From: Methyloceanibacter sp. wino2 | GTDB taxonomy: Bacteria > Pseudomonadota > Alphaproteobacteria > Rhizobiales > Methyloligellaceae | Reading direction: 5' to 3' | DNA: 64,000 nucleotides | Assembly (NCBI RefSeq): GCF_003071365.1 | Contig: NZ_CP028960.1 | Location: 1,612,001-1,676,000 of the forward strand | Part shown: positions 34,118 through 42,362 of the stretch, one piece after another | Position numbering within the stretch: position 1 is the first letter of the stretch | Layout of the letters: each line of letters begins with the position of its first letter | Notes under the pieces: model-generated | Database searches by the model: none | Seen by the model: only the letters and a program-made list of their open reading frames with translations | Told to the model about the DNA's origin: nothing | Made by a program: the position numbers and the translations under genes

Positions 34118-35896
34118 ATGGTGGGCGATCAGGCCTTCGAGCGCGAGTCCGGCGCTCAAGAGGTGAAGCTTGGCGGGCCGAGTGCGTTGCGGCGCATGAT
34201 GCTGTCCGGGCTCGCGGCCGTCAGCTACCCCGGGTCGCAGGCCGAGCAACTGCTTCTCGCCCCCCAGGAACTGCGGACCGCTGATCCGAGCTTCGCGACG
34301 GAGATCTACAACGGCCATTTCGGACTGGCCGGAAAGCTGGCCGATATCGGCGCTCAGTCGCCTTTCGAAATCAACCCACCGTCGGCGAGCTGGGCGCGGG
34401 AACTCTACGGTTTCGGCTGGCTCCGGCATTTGCGGGCGGCGGATTCCGAACTGTCCCGCGAACAAGCCAAGACGCTGGTTCACGATTTCATCCGCCTGCG
34501 CCGGCAGGTGCCGTCGCTTGCGTGGCAACCGGAGATCGTCGCCCGGCGGGTAATCTCCTGGCTCTCGAACTCGGTCCTCGTGCTGGCCGCCGACGAGCCG
34601 GAGGCCTACGAATCGTTTCTGAAGGAACTCACCGCGCAACTGCGCTATCTCTCGGCGGGCTATCGCGACGCACCCGACGGGGTGCCGCGGCTCCTGTCGT
34701 TGACGGCGCTGCTCTATGGCGGGCTGTGCATCGCCGACCAGAAGGCGGTGGTCGACCGCTATACCAAGCCGTTCTGCCGCGAGCTCGACCGGCAGATCCT
34801 GCCAGATGGCGGCCATATCTCCCGCAATCCGGAGGCGCTCATCGAGCTGTTGCTGGACCTCCTGCCTTTGCGACAATGCTTCGTGGCCCGCGACCGCACC
34901 CCGCCGAAGGAACTCACCGACGCGGTCGACCGCATCATGCCGATGCTGCGCTTCTTCCGGCTGGGCGACGGATCGATGGCCCGATTCAACGGCGCGGGTC
35001 CCACGCCCACCGACGCGCTGGCCACCGTGCGCGCTTATGACGACATCGATGGGGCGCCGGTCCGTTCCGCGGCGAATTCGGGCTATGTCCGCGTGGAGGC
35101 CGGATCGACCCTCATTCTATGCGACCTCGGGCCGCCGCCCGCGAAGTCCCTCACGCGCCAAGCCCATGCGGGCTTCTTGTCTTTCGAGATGAGTTCGGGA
35201 GACGCGCCCATGATCATCAATTGCGGCGCGCCGACGCCCGAGTTCGAGGAATGGCGCCTCTATTCGCGCACAACGCCGGCGCATTCGACGCTCAGCCTCG
35301 AGGACGACTCGCTGGCCGAGTTCGAACTGGCGAGCGAAGACGCCGAACCGGAGGCGGACGCCGCCTTGATCGGGCCGCTCAATCCGCAAGGGGCCTTTTC
35401 CGACCAGGGTGAGGGCGGGAATTTGCGCATCAAGGGCTCCCATGACGGCTATGTGGAACGCTACGGTGTCAGCCACGCCCGGCAGATCCTGATCTCCCCG
35501 GACGGCAATCTGATCTCGAGCGAAGACAAGCTTTCGACGCGCGGCCTGAAGAGCCCGGATGTGCTCATCGCCGGGGCGTATGCCGTGCGGTTTCACCTGC
35601 ACCCCTCCGTCAAGGCCCAGACCATGGGCGACGGCATGTCGGCGGTGCTGGTCTTGCGCAACGGCGAGACATGGCGGCTCACTGCCAACGCCGAGGAGAT
35701 GAGCATCGAGGAAAGCGTGCTTCTCGCCGATCCGCGCGGGCCGCAAGTGACCTCGCAGATCGTGCTCAGCGGCATGATGGGCGACGCGCGCGAAGTGCGC
35801 ATCGTCTGGAACCTCGAAAAGACGGGTGACGAGGCTGCGCCGCACGCGCTCGTCGATCCCAACGATACACCCGACAATCGTTCGAACGACAGCTAG
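34118..35896 (+). CDS. Heparinase II/III family protein
   Basis: A protein of about 592 residues. The N-terminal half is an alpha/alpha-toroid-like region (with LLLAPQELRTADPS, HDFIRLRRQVPSLAWQPEIVARRVISWL, LPDGGHISRNPEALIELLLDLLPL written here in parts: LPDGGHIS, NPEALIELLLDLL). The C-terminal half is the heparinase beta-sandwich with SGYVRVEAG, HAGFLSFE and HSTLSLEDDS. Such proteins are polysaccharide lyases or transferases; the alphaproteobacterial form between rsmB and purH has no proven substrate. The ATG at 34118 is supported by GGAG ten bases upstream; the true start could be slightly earlier. purH follows after three bases. Confidence 0.87.
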   Translation: MVGDQAFERESGAQEVKLGGPSALRRMMLSGLAAVSYPGSQAEQLLLAPQELRTADPSFATEIYNGHFGLAGKLADIGAQSPFEINPPSASWARELYGFGWLRHLRAADSELSREQAKTLVHDFIRLRRQVPSLAWQPEIVARRVISWLSNSVLVLAADEPEAYESFLKELTAQLRYLSAGYRDAPDGVPRLLSLTALLYGGLCIADQKAVVDRYTKPFCRELDRQILPDGGHISRNPEALIELLLDLLPLRQCFVARDRTPPKELTDAVDRIMPMLRFFRLGDGSMARFNGAGPTPTDALATVRAYDDIDGAPVRSAANSGYVRVEAGSTLILCDLGPPPAKSLTRQAHAGFLSFEMSSGDAPMIINCGAPTPEFEEWRLYSRTTPAHSTLSLEDDSLAEFELASEDAEPEADAALIGPLNPQGAFSDQGEGGNLRIKGSHDGYVERYGVSHARQILISPDGNLISSEDKLSTRGLKSPDVLIAGAYAVRFHLHPSVKAQTMGDGMSAVLVLRNGETWRLTANAEEMSIEESVLLADPRGPQVTSQIVLSGMMGDAREVRIVWNLEKTGDEAAPHALVDPNDTPDNRSNDS

Positions 35897-35899
35897 ACC

Positions 35900-37486
35900 A
35901 TGCCGACACGTAAGATCAGAAGAGCGCTGCTTTCGGTCAGCGACAAAACCGGACTCGTCGAGTTCGCACAGGCGCTTGCCAAATATGATGTGACGCTGGT
36001 GTCCACGGGCGGCACGGCACGAGCCCTGCGCGAGTCCGGGCTGGACGTGGTCGACGTCGCCGAGGTCACGGGCAGCCCCGAGATGATGGACGGACGCGTG
36101 AAGACGCTGCATCCGAAGATCCACGGCGGGCTCCTCGCCATGCGCGACAACGCCGAGCACGTGGGCGCAATGGAAACGCACGGCATTCCGCCGATCGATC
36201 TCCTGGTGGTCAATCTCTATCCATTCGAGGCGACGGTGGCGGGCGGCGCGGACTTCGACACTGCCATCGAGAACATCGACATCGGCGGCCCGGCGATGAT
36301 CCGCGCGGCTGCCAAGAACCATGACGGAGTCGCCGTCATCGTCGATCCGGACGACTACGATCAAGTGCTGGAAGAGATCGCGACTCACGAAGGCTGCACA
36401 ACGGGCGCCACGCGGCGGCATCTGGCGGCCAAGGCCTTCGCGCATACCGGCGCCTATGACGGGGCGATCGCGACCTGGTTCGCCGATCAGCTCGACGTGA
36501 CTGCGCCGCACAAGCGCGTTTTCGCAGGCACGCGCGAAGCCAAACTGCGCTACGGGGAGAACCCGCACCAATGGGCGGCGTTCTACAAAACCGCCGAGCA
36601 GCGACCCGGCATCGCAACGGCCGAACAGGTACAGGGGAAGGAACTCTCCTACAACAATCTCAACGACACGGACGCCGCCTTCGAACTCGTGGCGGAGTTC
36701 GATCCGAACAGCTCCGCCGCCGTCGCGATCATCAAACATGCGAACCCGTGCGGCGTTGCGCTCGGGGCGACGCTGGCTGACGCCTATGCGAAGGCGTTCG
36801 CCTGCGACAGCGTCAGCGCGTTCGGCGGCATCGTGGCGCTCAACCGCACGCTCGATGCCGAAGCCGCCGAAGAGATCGTCAAGATCTTCACCGAGGTGAT
36901 CATCGCGCCCGATGCGACCGGCGCCGCCAAGGAGATCATCGCCGCCAAGAAGAATCTGCGGTTGCTGCTGACAGGCGGGCTGCCCGATCCACGCGCCGAC
37001 GGAATCACGGTGCGCTCGCTGGCCGGCGGCCTCCTGGTCCAATCCCGGGACAACCAGCTGGTCGACCAGGACGCGCTGAAAGTCGTGACCAAGCGCAAGC
37101 CTTCCGAGCAGGAGCTCGCCGATCTGGTTTTCGCCTTCACCGTCGCCAAGCATGTGAAGTCGAACACGATCGTCTACGCCAAGGACGGCGCGACGGTCGG
37201 CATTGGCGCCGGACAGATGAGCCGCGTGGATTCGGCACGCATCGCCGCGCGCAAGGCCCAGGACGCGGCCGAGGCGTTGGGGCTGCCGCAGCCCCTCACA
37301 AGCGGATCCGTGGCCGCGTCGGACGCGTTCTTCCCCTTCGCCGATGGCCTCGAAGTGGTGGCGGAAGCGGGCGCGACGGCGGTGATCCAGCCCGGCGGCT
37401 CCATGCGCGACGAGGAGGTCATTGCCGCGGCCGACGAGGCCGGCCTCGCCATGATCTTCACCGGCATGCGCCACTTCCGGCACTAG
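35900..37486 (+). CDS. purH: Bifunctional AICAR formyltransferase / IMP cyclohydrolase
   Basis: A 528-residue enzyme for the last two steps of IMP synthesis. The cyclohydrolase domain (1-200) has [42 protein letters not shown] and [16 protein letters not shown]. The transformylase domain has [26 protein letters not shown], the catalytic KHANPCGVA histidine, and [11 protein letters not shown]. It starts three bases after the heparinase stop and ends just before a bidirectional terminator. Confidence 0.98.
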   Translation: MPTRKIRRALLSVSDKTGLVEFAQALAKYDVTLVSTGGTARALRESGLDVVDVAEVTGSPEMMDGRVKTLHPKIHGGLLAMRDNAEHVGAMETHGIPPIDLLVVNLYPFEATVAGGADFDTAIENIDIGGPAMIRAAAKNHDGVAVIVDPDDYDQVLEEIATHEGCTTGATRRHLAAKAFAHTGAYDGAIATWFADQLDVTAPHKRVFAGTREAKLRYGENPHQWAAFYKTAEQRPGIATAEQVQGKELSYNNLNDTDAAFELVAEFDPNSSAAVAIIKHANPCGVALGATLADAYAKAFACDSVSAFGGIVALNRTLDAEAAEEIVKIFTEVIIAPDATGAAKEIIAAKKNLRLLLTGGLPDPRADGITVRSLAGGLLVQSRDNQLVDQDALKVVTKRKPSEQELADLVFAFTVAKHVKSNTIVYAKDGATVGIGAGQMSRVDSARIAARKAQDAAEALGLPQPLTSGSVAASDAFFPFADGLEVVAEAGATAVIQPGGSMRDEEVIAAADEAGLAMIFTGMRHFRH

Positions 37487-37502
37487 CCCCCAAAACGCAA
37501 AA

Positions 37503-37524
37503 AGGCCTCCCCGAAGGGAGGCCT
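37503..37524. terminator. Bidirectional intrinsic terminator
   Basis: AGGCCTCCC and GGGAGGCCT form a perfect nine-base stem around CGAA, between convergent purH and the acidic lipoprotein gene. On the minus strand the stem is followed by TTTTGCG, a better U-run than the TCTTCG on the plus strand, so it fits both genes. Confidence 0.85.
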
Positions 37525-37551
37525 CTTCGTCAGCTCTTGTTGGCCGTTCGC

Positions 37552-38286
37552 CTAGAGCCCGTCCGGATAGACCGGTTGGGGCTGGTTCGGCGACGGCGGC
37601 TCGCCCTTGTGTGGTAGCTTGGGCGCATCTTCCGACACGGTCGGCGGCACGACGATCGTCGCGGCCTCTTCGTCGACCACGACGGTGTTGCCTTCCGGTG
37701 TCGTCATCACCTCTTCGGCTTCCTCGACAACGACGGCAGGCGCCTCGTCCGCGCTCTCCGACATGTCGTCGGCAGCGTCTTCCGGATAGACCGGCTGCGG
37801 CTGGTTCGGCGAGGGCGGCTCACCCGTGTGCGGCAGGGTCGGCGCATCTTCCGACACCGTCGGAGGCACGACCACGGTCTCCTCGACGGTCGTCTCCTCA
37901 ATGGCAGCCGGCTCTTCCTCTGCAGGAGCCATCGCGTCCTCTGCAGCGGCTTCGGGCTCTTCCTCAGTCGCAGCCGGCTCTTCCTCGGCAGCCGCAGGCT
38001 CTTCCTCGGTCGCAGCCGGTTCTTCCTCGGCGGCAGCAGGCTCTTCCGCAGCAGGAGCGGCCTCGTCTTCGGCAGGAGCTGCTTCTTCCTCAGCCGCCGG
38101 TGGCTCTTCTTCGGCCGCCGCAGGCTCTTCCTCGGCAGCAGGCTCAGCTGCCGGCGCAGCCTCCGTCGTGGTCTCTTCCGTGGCGGCCGGCGCCACGTCC
38201 TTCTCGCTCGTTTCGTCCTTTGGTTTCTCGCAAGCAGCAAGCAACGCCGCTGCCAGCAAAGCACCACCCAAACCCACGTATTTCAT
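37552..38286 (-). CDS. Acidic Ala/Glu/Pro-rich lipoprotein with duplicated motif
   Basis: A 244-residue predicted lipoprotein. The start at 38286 gives a classic signal, MKYVGLGGALLAAALLAAC, with the lipidated Cys19. A long stretch of AAEEEPAA-type repeats follows (about 45-130). Then come two copies of a motif (PPTVSEDAP, then LPH-x-GEPPSPNQPQPVYP), one central and one at the very C-terminus, separated by an acidic Val-rich linker. The upstream extension in the same frame is not coding-like. No family is recognised. A flexible periplasmic spacer ending in a Pro-rich binding motif is an inference. Confidence 0.8.
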   Translation of the reverse strand: MKYVGLGGALLAAALLAACEKPKDETSEKDVAPAATEETTTEAAPAAEPAAEEEPAAAEEEPPAAEEEAAPAEDEAAPAAEEPAAAEEEPAATEEEPAAAEEEPAATEEEPEAAAEDAMAPAEEEPAAIEETTVEETVVVPPTVSEDAPTLPHTGEPPSPNQPQPVYPEDAADDMSESADEAPAVVVEEAEEVMTTPEGNTVVVDEEAATIVVPPTVSEDAPKLPHKGEPPSPNQPQPVYPDGL

Positions 38287-38482
38287 GATCGCCCCCCGAT
38301 CCATCGATTGCGCGCGAATTTCCATCCTAAGGCACTCAGTGAAGCGTAGCGCGAAAAGCCACGTATTTCTACGGTTTGCGTGGATGGCTCTCAAACGCCG
38401 GTGACGTTGAGGGACTGACGTGTGCTGGGTGTGACGCTTGGATCGGTCCGGACTATCGCGATCCGGCGCACCGCGGGCCCGT

Positions 38483-39850
38483 TCAGCGCGATGAACGGAT
38501 CGGCAGAAGGAGCAGGAGCCCAACGATCAGGAACACGAGACTGATCGAGATTCCAAGGCGCTGGCTGTCCGTCAGCGTTGTCACGATGCCGATGGCCAGC
38601 GGCGCGGCGAAGGCCGTGACTTTTCCCGAGAAGGAGAAAAAACCGAAGAACTCGGTGGTCTGGGCGGGCGGACAGATGCGAGCCAGCAGGGTGCGGCTCG
38701 AAGCCTGGATCGGCCCCAGCGCAATGCCGATGAGAAGCGCGAAGGCGAGCAGAACCCGCTCTCCGGTCGAGGCAAACAGCCCGCCGCCATCCACCTTTTC
38801 CGTCACAGGCACGAAGAAGAGGATCTCGTCCGGATCCACAGACAGGACGCCGAGCGAGCCCACGATGAAAATCAGGAGGCCGACAACGATGACATGCTTC
38901 GAGCCGACGTGGTCGTCGACAAGGCCGCCGAGGCCCGCGCCGAAGAAGGCCGCGACCGTCAGGATGATCCCGAACAGGCCAAGCTCGGTGACGCCCCAGC
39001 CGAACACGCTGGCCGCATAGATCGCGCCGAAGGAAAACACCGCGGCACACCCATCCGCGTAGAGCATGCGCGCAAGCAGGAAGAGCGCGACGTTCCGGTG
39101 CGCCCGCAGCAACTCCCGCAAGGACTGCAGCAGCCGGACGAGACCTTCCCGCACGGGATTGACGGCCGCCGGTGCGCTGCGCCGATCCGGCGTGAACAGG
39201 AACATCGGCAGGACGAACACGAGATACCACAGCGCCGAGAACGGTCCGACAAGCCGGTCACCTTCGCGTGTGGCGGTATCGAGTGCGATAATGGGGTCCA
39301 AGCCGAACAGCGTCTTGCCCGTGTGCGGGCTCGTCACCAGGAGGCCGGCGACAAGCGCAAGGCTCACCAGTCCGCCGGCGTAGCCCACCGCCCAGGCAAG
39401 GCCCGAGAGCCGGCCCAAGCGCCGTGCCGAGACAAGCCCCGGCATCATGGCGTTGTTGAACTGCGTGGCCAGTTCCACGCCGAGCGTAGCGATGCCGAAG
39501 GACACGAGCACCAAGGGCACGGCCGCGGTCGACCCCGGCACGGCGAACCACAGACCGCCGAGACCAATGATCAACATGGCCGAGAACACCGCGATCCAAG
39601 GCTTACGCGGCAGCCCCGCATCGGCGATGGCACCGAGTACCGGCGCAAGCACGGCGGTCAGCAGCTGTGCGGCGCTCGTGGCGAACGCCCAGAGCGATTG
39701 GGCATGAGCCGGATCGCTCATGAAGCCGTTCACGAAATACGGTGCGAACAGAAAGGTGACGACGAGGGTGTAATAGGGCTGCGTGGCCCAATCGAACAGG
39801 GCCCACCCCACCACGCCGCGTTTGCCGACAGGCTGCGCGGTGTCAGACAT
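38483..39850 (-). CDS. UMF1-family MFS transporter
   Basis: A 455-residue transporter with about twelve transmembrane helices. The N-terminus (WALFDWATQPYYTLVVTFLFAPYF) is the hallmark of the UMF1/Atg22-like branch, and ADAGLPRKPWI lies in the helix 2-3 loop. The C-terminal half has FFGFFSFSGKVTAFAAPL. The substrate is unknown; Atg22 relatives export amino acids from vacuoles, which cannot be transferred safely. Its start overlaps the stop of the TPM gene by 8 bases. Confidence 0.9.
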   Translation of the reverse strand: MSDTAQPVGKRGVVGWALFDWATQPYYTLVVTFLFAPYFVNGFMSDPAHAQSLWAFATSAAQLLTAVLAPVLGAIADAGLPRKPWIAVFSAMLIIGLGGLWFAVPGSTAAVPLVLVSFGIATLGVELATQFNNAMMPGLVSARRLGRLSGLAWAVGYAGGLVSLALVAGLLVTSPHTGKTLFGLDPIIALDTATREGDRLVGPFSALWYLVFVLPMFLFTPDRRSAPAAVNPVREGLVRLLQSLRELLRAHRNVALFLLARMLYADGCAAVFSFGAIYAASVFGWGVTELGLFGIILTVAAFFGAGLGGLVDDHVGSKHVIVVGLLIFIVGSLGVLSVDPDEILFFVPVTEKVDGGGLFASTGERVLLAFALLIGIALGPIQASSRTLLARICPPAQTTEFFGFFSFSGKVTAFAAPLAIGIVTTLTDSQRLGISISLVFLIVGLLLLLPIRSSR

Positions 39851-40475
39851 AGCGCTCGGCGTCGAGCACGATCAAATGGTTCGGCAGTTCGTCTTCGCCC
39901 AGCGGCCCGGGCGGAAAATGTTCGGCCAGGATATCGCCGCACCGCTCCGCCGCCGCGATCAGACCTTGCACGCGGTCCCCCCGGCCAATCTTCGCCGTGA
40001 GGTCCGCGATCAGATCGTCCCAGACATTCTGCGGCACCTTCTCGTAGATCCCATTGTCGGCGATCACCTCGGCGTAGCGTTCGGCGTCGGACACGTAGAC
40101 GAGAACGCCGGTGCGTCCCTTGGTGGTGTGAAGGTTCTGGGCCAGAAACTGCTGGAGCGCCCGCAGATGCGCGCGGCGCCGTTTCAGGCGTCCCGGTGCA
40201 AGCGCCACGCGGACCGGCGGCCACTGGACCAGCAGCACTCCGGCGGCGAAGACCGCGAGCTGGGTCAGATACACATACTCGATGGGCCACTTCGTCAGAT
40301 GGATGAAGGGCAACGGCACGGCGAGAGCCAGAAGCGCGGCGCACAACAGCGCGAAGAAGTAGTAGCCCGACGAGGACTCCGCCACGACGATAACGATCTC
40401 GCCGCTGGTCTTGAGTTCGGCACGTGCGATCGCGTCGGAAACCGCCTCGTGTTCAGCTGGGGTGAAGGGCTTCAT
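39843..40475 (-). CDS. TPM-domain membrane protein (second copy)
   Basis: A protein of about 210 residues beginning MKPFTPAEHEAVSDAIARAE. The N-terminal segment KTSGEIVIVV and the C-terminal region (TKGRTGVLVYVSDAERYAEVIADNGIYEKV, given here in parts: TGVLVYVSDAERYAEV, ADNGIYEKV) are TPM-domain-like, with two transmembrane helices in between (about 40-60 and 68-88). Unlike the neighbouring TPM protein it has no signal peptide or Gly-rich tail. An earlier in-frame start at 40556 is possible but less typical. Paired with the LemA and TPM genes upstream. Confidence 0.83.
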   Translation of the reverse strand: MKPFTPAEHEAVSDAIARAELKTSGEIVIVVAESSSGYYFFALLCAALLALAVPLPFIHLTKWPIEYVYLTQLAVFAAGVLLVQWPPVRVALAPGRLKRRRAHLRALQQFLAQNLHTTKGRTGVLVYVSDAERYAEVIADNGIYEKVPQNVWDDLIADLTAKIGRGDRVQGLIAAAERCGDILAEHFPPGPLGEDELPNHLIVLDAERYV

Positions 40476-40583
40476 CGCCTGTGGTCTTTCGCGCCGGAGC
40501 GCCTCGATCGCACCCCGGCACACTATGGCGATAATCGCCGGGTTTGGAACCGGCAATGTGGCCGGTGAAGAAAGCGTGCCGCG

Positions 40584-41360
40584 CTACCAGCTGCCGGAGG
40601 AACCGCCGCCGCCAAAGCCGCCTCCCCCGCCCGAGAAGCCGCCACCGCCGCTGCTCCAGCCGCCGCCCGAATAGCCGCCGCCGGAGCGGCCGCCGCGGCT
40701 GCCGCCCGGCGCGACGATCACGCCTTTGCTGGACAGGTACATGATCAGCACGAAGATCGCGATGTAGAACAGGATGGTGAACCAGTCGATCGGCACTTCA
40801 TCCGCGTCGCGGCGAACTTTGGCTCGCCGTTCCAGCTCAGCCGTGTCGCCCGTGAGCGCAAGGCCGATGTCCTCGACGCCGGTCTTGATGCCGCCCGGAA
40901 AGTCGCCGCTGCGGAAGCGGGGCAGGATCGCATTGTCGATGATCACCCGGGACAGGGCGTCCGTGAGGATGGGTTCGAGCCCGTAGCCGACTTCGATGCG
41001 CACTTTGCGCTCGTTGGGCGCGACGATGAGGAGGACGCCGTTGTCCAGCTCCTTCGTGCCGATGCCCCAATGGCGGCCGAGCTGATAGCCGAAATCCTCG
41101 ATCGTGTAGCCCTGCAACGAAGGCAGGGTGACCACGACCAGCTGATCCGAACTCTTGTCTTCGAGTTCTTTCAGTTTCTCCGTCAGCGCCTGCTCGTCGG
41201 CAGGGCTCAGGAGATCGGCGTTGTCGACGACGCGCCCCGTGAGCGCCGGGAACTCCGGCTCGGCTTGGGCGCCCGGAAGCAAGAGGGCCAGACAGAAGAC
41301 TAGTGTCAGCGCGCCCAGGAGGCCGTGAAGGATCGCCCGGCTGTGCGAAATTCCGGCCAT
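40584..41360 (-). CDS. TPM-domain (YgcG-like) protein with Gly-rich tail
   Basis: A 258-residue protein. A signal peptide (about 1-34) precedes a TPM domain (~37-160) with LTGRVVDNADLLS, QLVVVTLPSLQGYTIEDFGYQL and RKVRIEVGYGLEPILTDA. A transmembrane helix lies near 195-215, and the C-terminus is GGxS/GGGGGF repeats ending SSGSW, typical of the family. The start at 41360 is supported by GAGGG upstream. TPM proteins are often encoded next to LemA, as here, and may act in envelope or membrane-protein quality control; function is unproven. Confidence 0.93.
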   Translation of the reverse strand: MAGISHSRAILHGLLGALTLVFCLALLLPGAQAEPEFPALTGRVVDNADLLSPADEQALTEKLKELEDKSSDQLVVVTLPSLQGYTIEDFGYQLGRHWGIGTKELDNGVLLIVAPNERKVRIEVGYGLEPILTDALSRVIIDNAILPRFRSGDFPGGIKTGVEDIGLALTGDTAELERRAKVRRDADEVPIDWFTILFYIAIFVLIMYLSSKGVIVAPGGSRGGRSGGGYSGGGWSSGGGGFSGGGGGFGGGGSSGSW

Positions 41361-41388
41361 AAAGCCCTCGCGTTGACGGGTCGGCCCG

Positions 41389-42000
41389 CTAGAACTCGAC
41401 CTTCGGCGTCTCCATCGCATCCTGGGACACGGAGAAGTTCTGCATCGGCTCCAGACCCGAATACAGGATCATGTGCCATAGCCGTCCGGGGAAGGTCCGC
41501 AGCTCGGTGTTGTAGTCCCGAACCGCGGCGATGTAGTCACGCCGCGCGATGGCGATCCTGTTCTCGGTGCCTTCGAGCTGGGACTGCAGCGCCAGGAAGT
41601 TCTGGTTCGACTTGAGGTCCGGGTAGCGCTCGACAGTGACGAGCAGCCGGCCCAGTGCACCGGACAGATTGTTCTGCGCCTCTTGGAATTTGTCGAAGGC
41701 TTCCTTGTTGGTGAGGATGTCTTTCGGGATCTGGACCTGCGTGGCCTTGGCCCGCGCCTCGATCACCTCCGTCAGGACCTTGCTTTCCTGTTCGGCGAAG
41801 CCCTTCACGGTTTCGACCAGGTTCGGAATGAGATCGGCCCGGCGCTGATACTGGTTGAGCACTTCGCTCCACGCGGCTTGCGCGCGCTCATCCAGCGTGG
41901 GGATGGTGTTGATGCCGCAACCGGCGAGCATCGCCGCCATCAGCGACAGGAGTCCGACCCGGCCGACGGGCCCGTTCCAAATCCGTGCCAAGGCCTGCAT
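41389..42000 (-). CDS. LemA family lipoprotein
   Basis: A 203-residue LemA-fold helical protein. The start at 42000 follows AAGGAGATCGAC. The signal MAAMLAGCG gives a lipobox with Cys28. The domain shows WSEVLNQYQRRADLIPNLVETVKGF (in parts: YQRRADLIPNLVETVKG), then ARAKATQVQ, ERYPDLKSNQNFLALQSQLEGTE (ERYPDLKSNQNF) and RDYIAAVRDYN, all diagnostic. The gene leads a four-gene minus-strand set with two TPM proteins and an MFS transporter. Confidence 0.95.
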   Translation of the reverse strand: MQALARIWNGPVGRVGLLSLMAAMLAGCGINTIPTLDERAQAAWSEVLNQYQRRADLIPNLVETVKGFAEQESKVLTEVIEARAKATQVQIPKDILTNKEAFDKFQEAQNNLSGALGRLLVTVERYPDLKSNQNFLALQSQLEGTENRIAIARRDYIAAVRDYNTELRTFPGRLWHMILYSGLEPMQNFSVSQDAMETPKVEF

Positions 42001-42362
42001 GTCGATCTCCTTTCGAGCGATCCCTCTACCGACTCGTGTAGTGGCAGCCCCGGATGCTGACAAGCAGTTTCGCGGGGCCGATTCGCAGATCACAAGCGCT
42101 TTGCGCCTGGATTTGGTGTTGCGCGAATGAGACAGCGGGTAACTTTCTGCTGTCGCAGGGCCTGCATACCGACCCAGGCCTCTTCCCTTTTTGCGGTGCA
42201 CACCCAAACTAACTGTGCGTCAGGTCAACGTTTTTTCCACAAGCGCGCGTGAAGGACTTCCGTTCGGCACGCGGTGGTGGGCGTTAGCCAATCCGAAGGC
42301 TTTGCTAGTCAAACTGCAAGGCCTCTTTTAGGCTGATTCGTGAGTCGTTTTGGGGGCTCTTA
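42001..42362. other. Divergent intergenic region, lemA / L,D-transpeptidase
   Basis: This 362-base gap separates divergent genes and should hold both promoters. I see no gene and no strong repeat. A TTTTGGGGG run just before 42363 serves as the ribosome binding site for the transpeptidase gene. Confidence 0.5.

Noticed and set aside
35117-37483. 788-codon open frame antisense to purH and the heparinase gene
   Set aside because: Frame mirror of highly biased third positions; purH motifs are all on the plus strand.
37846-38200. Tandem GAGGAA/GCCGCA repeats suggesting a CRISPR or VNTR array
   Set aside because: They encode Glu/Ala/Pro repeats in frame within the lipoprotein; no regular repeat-spacer pattern.
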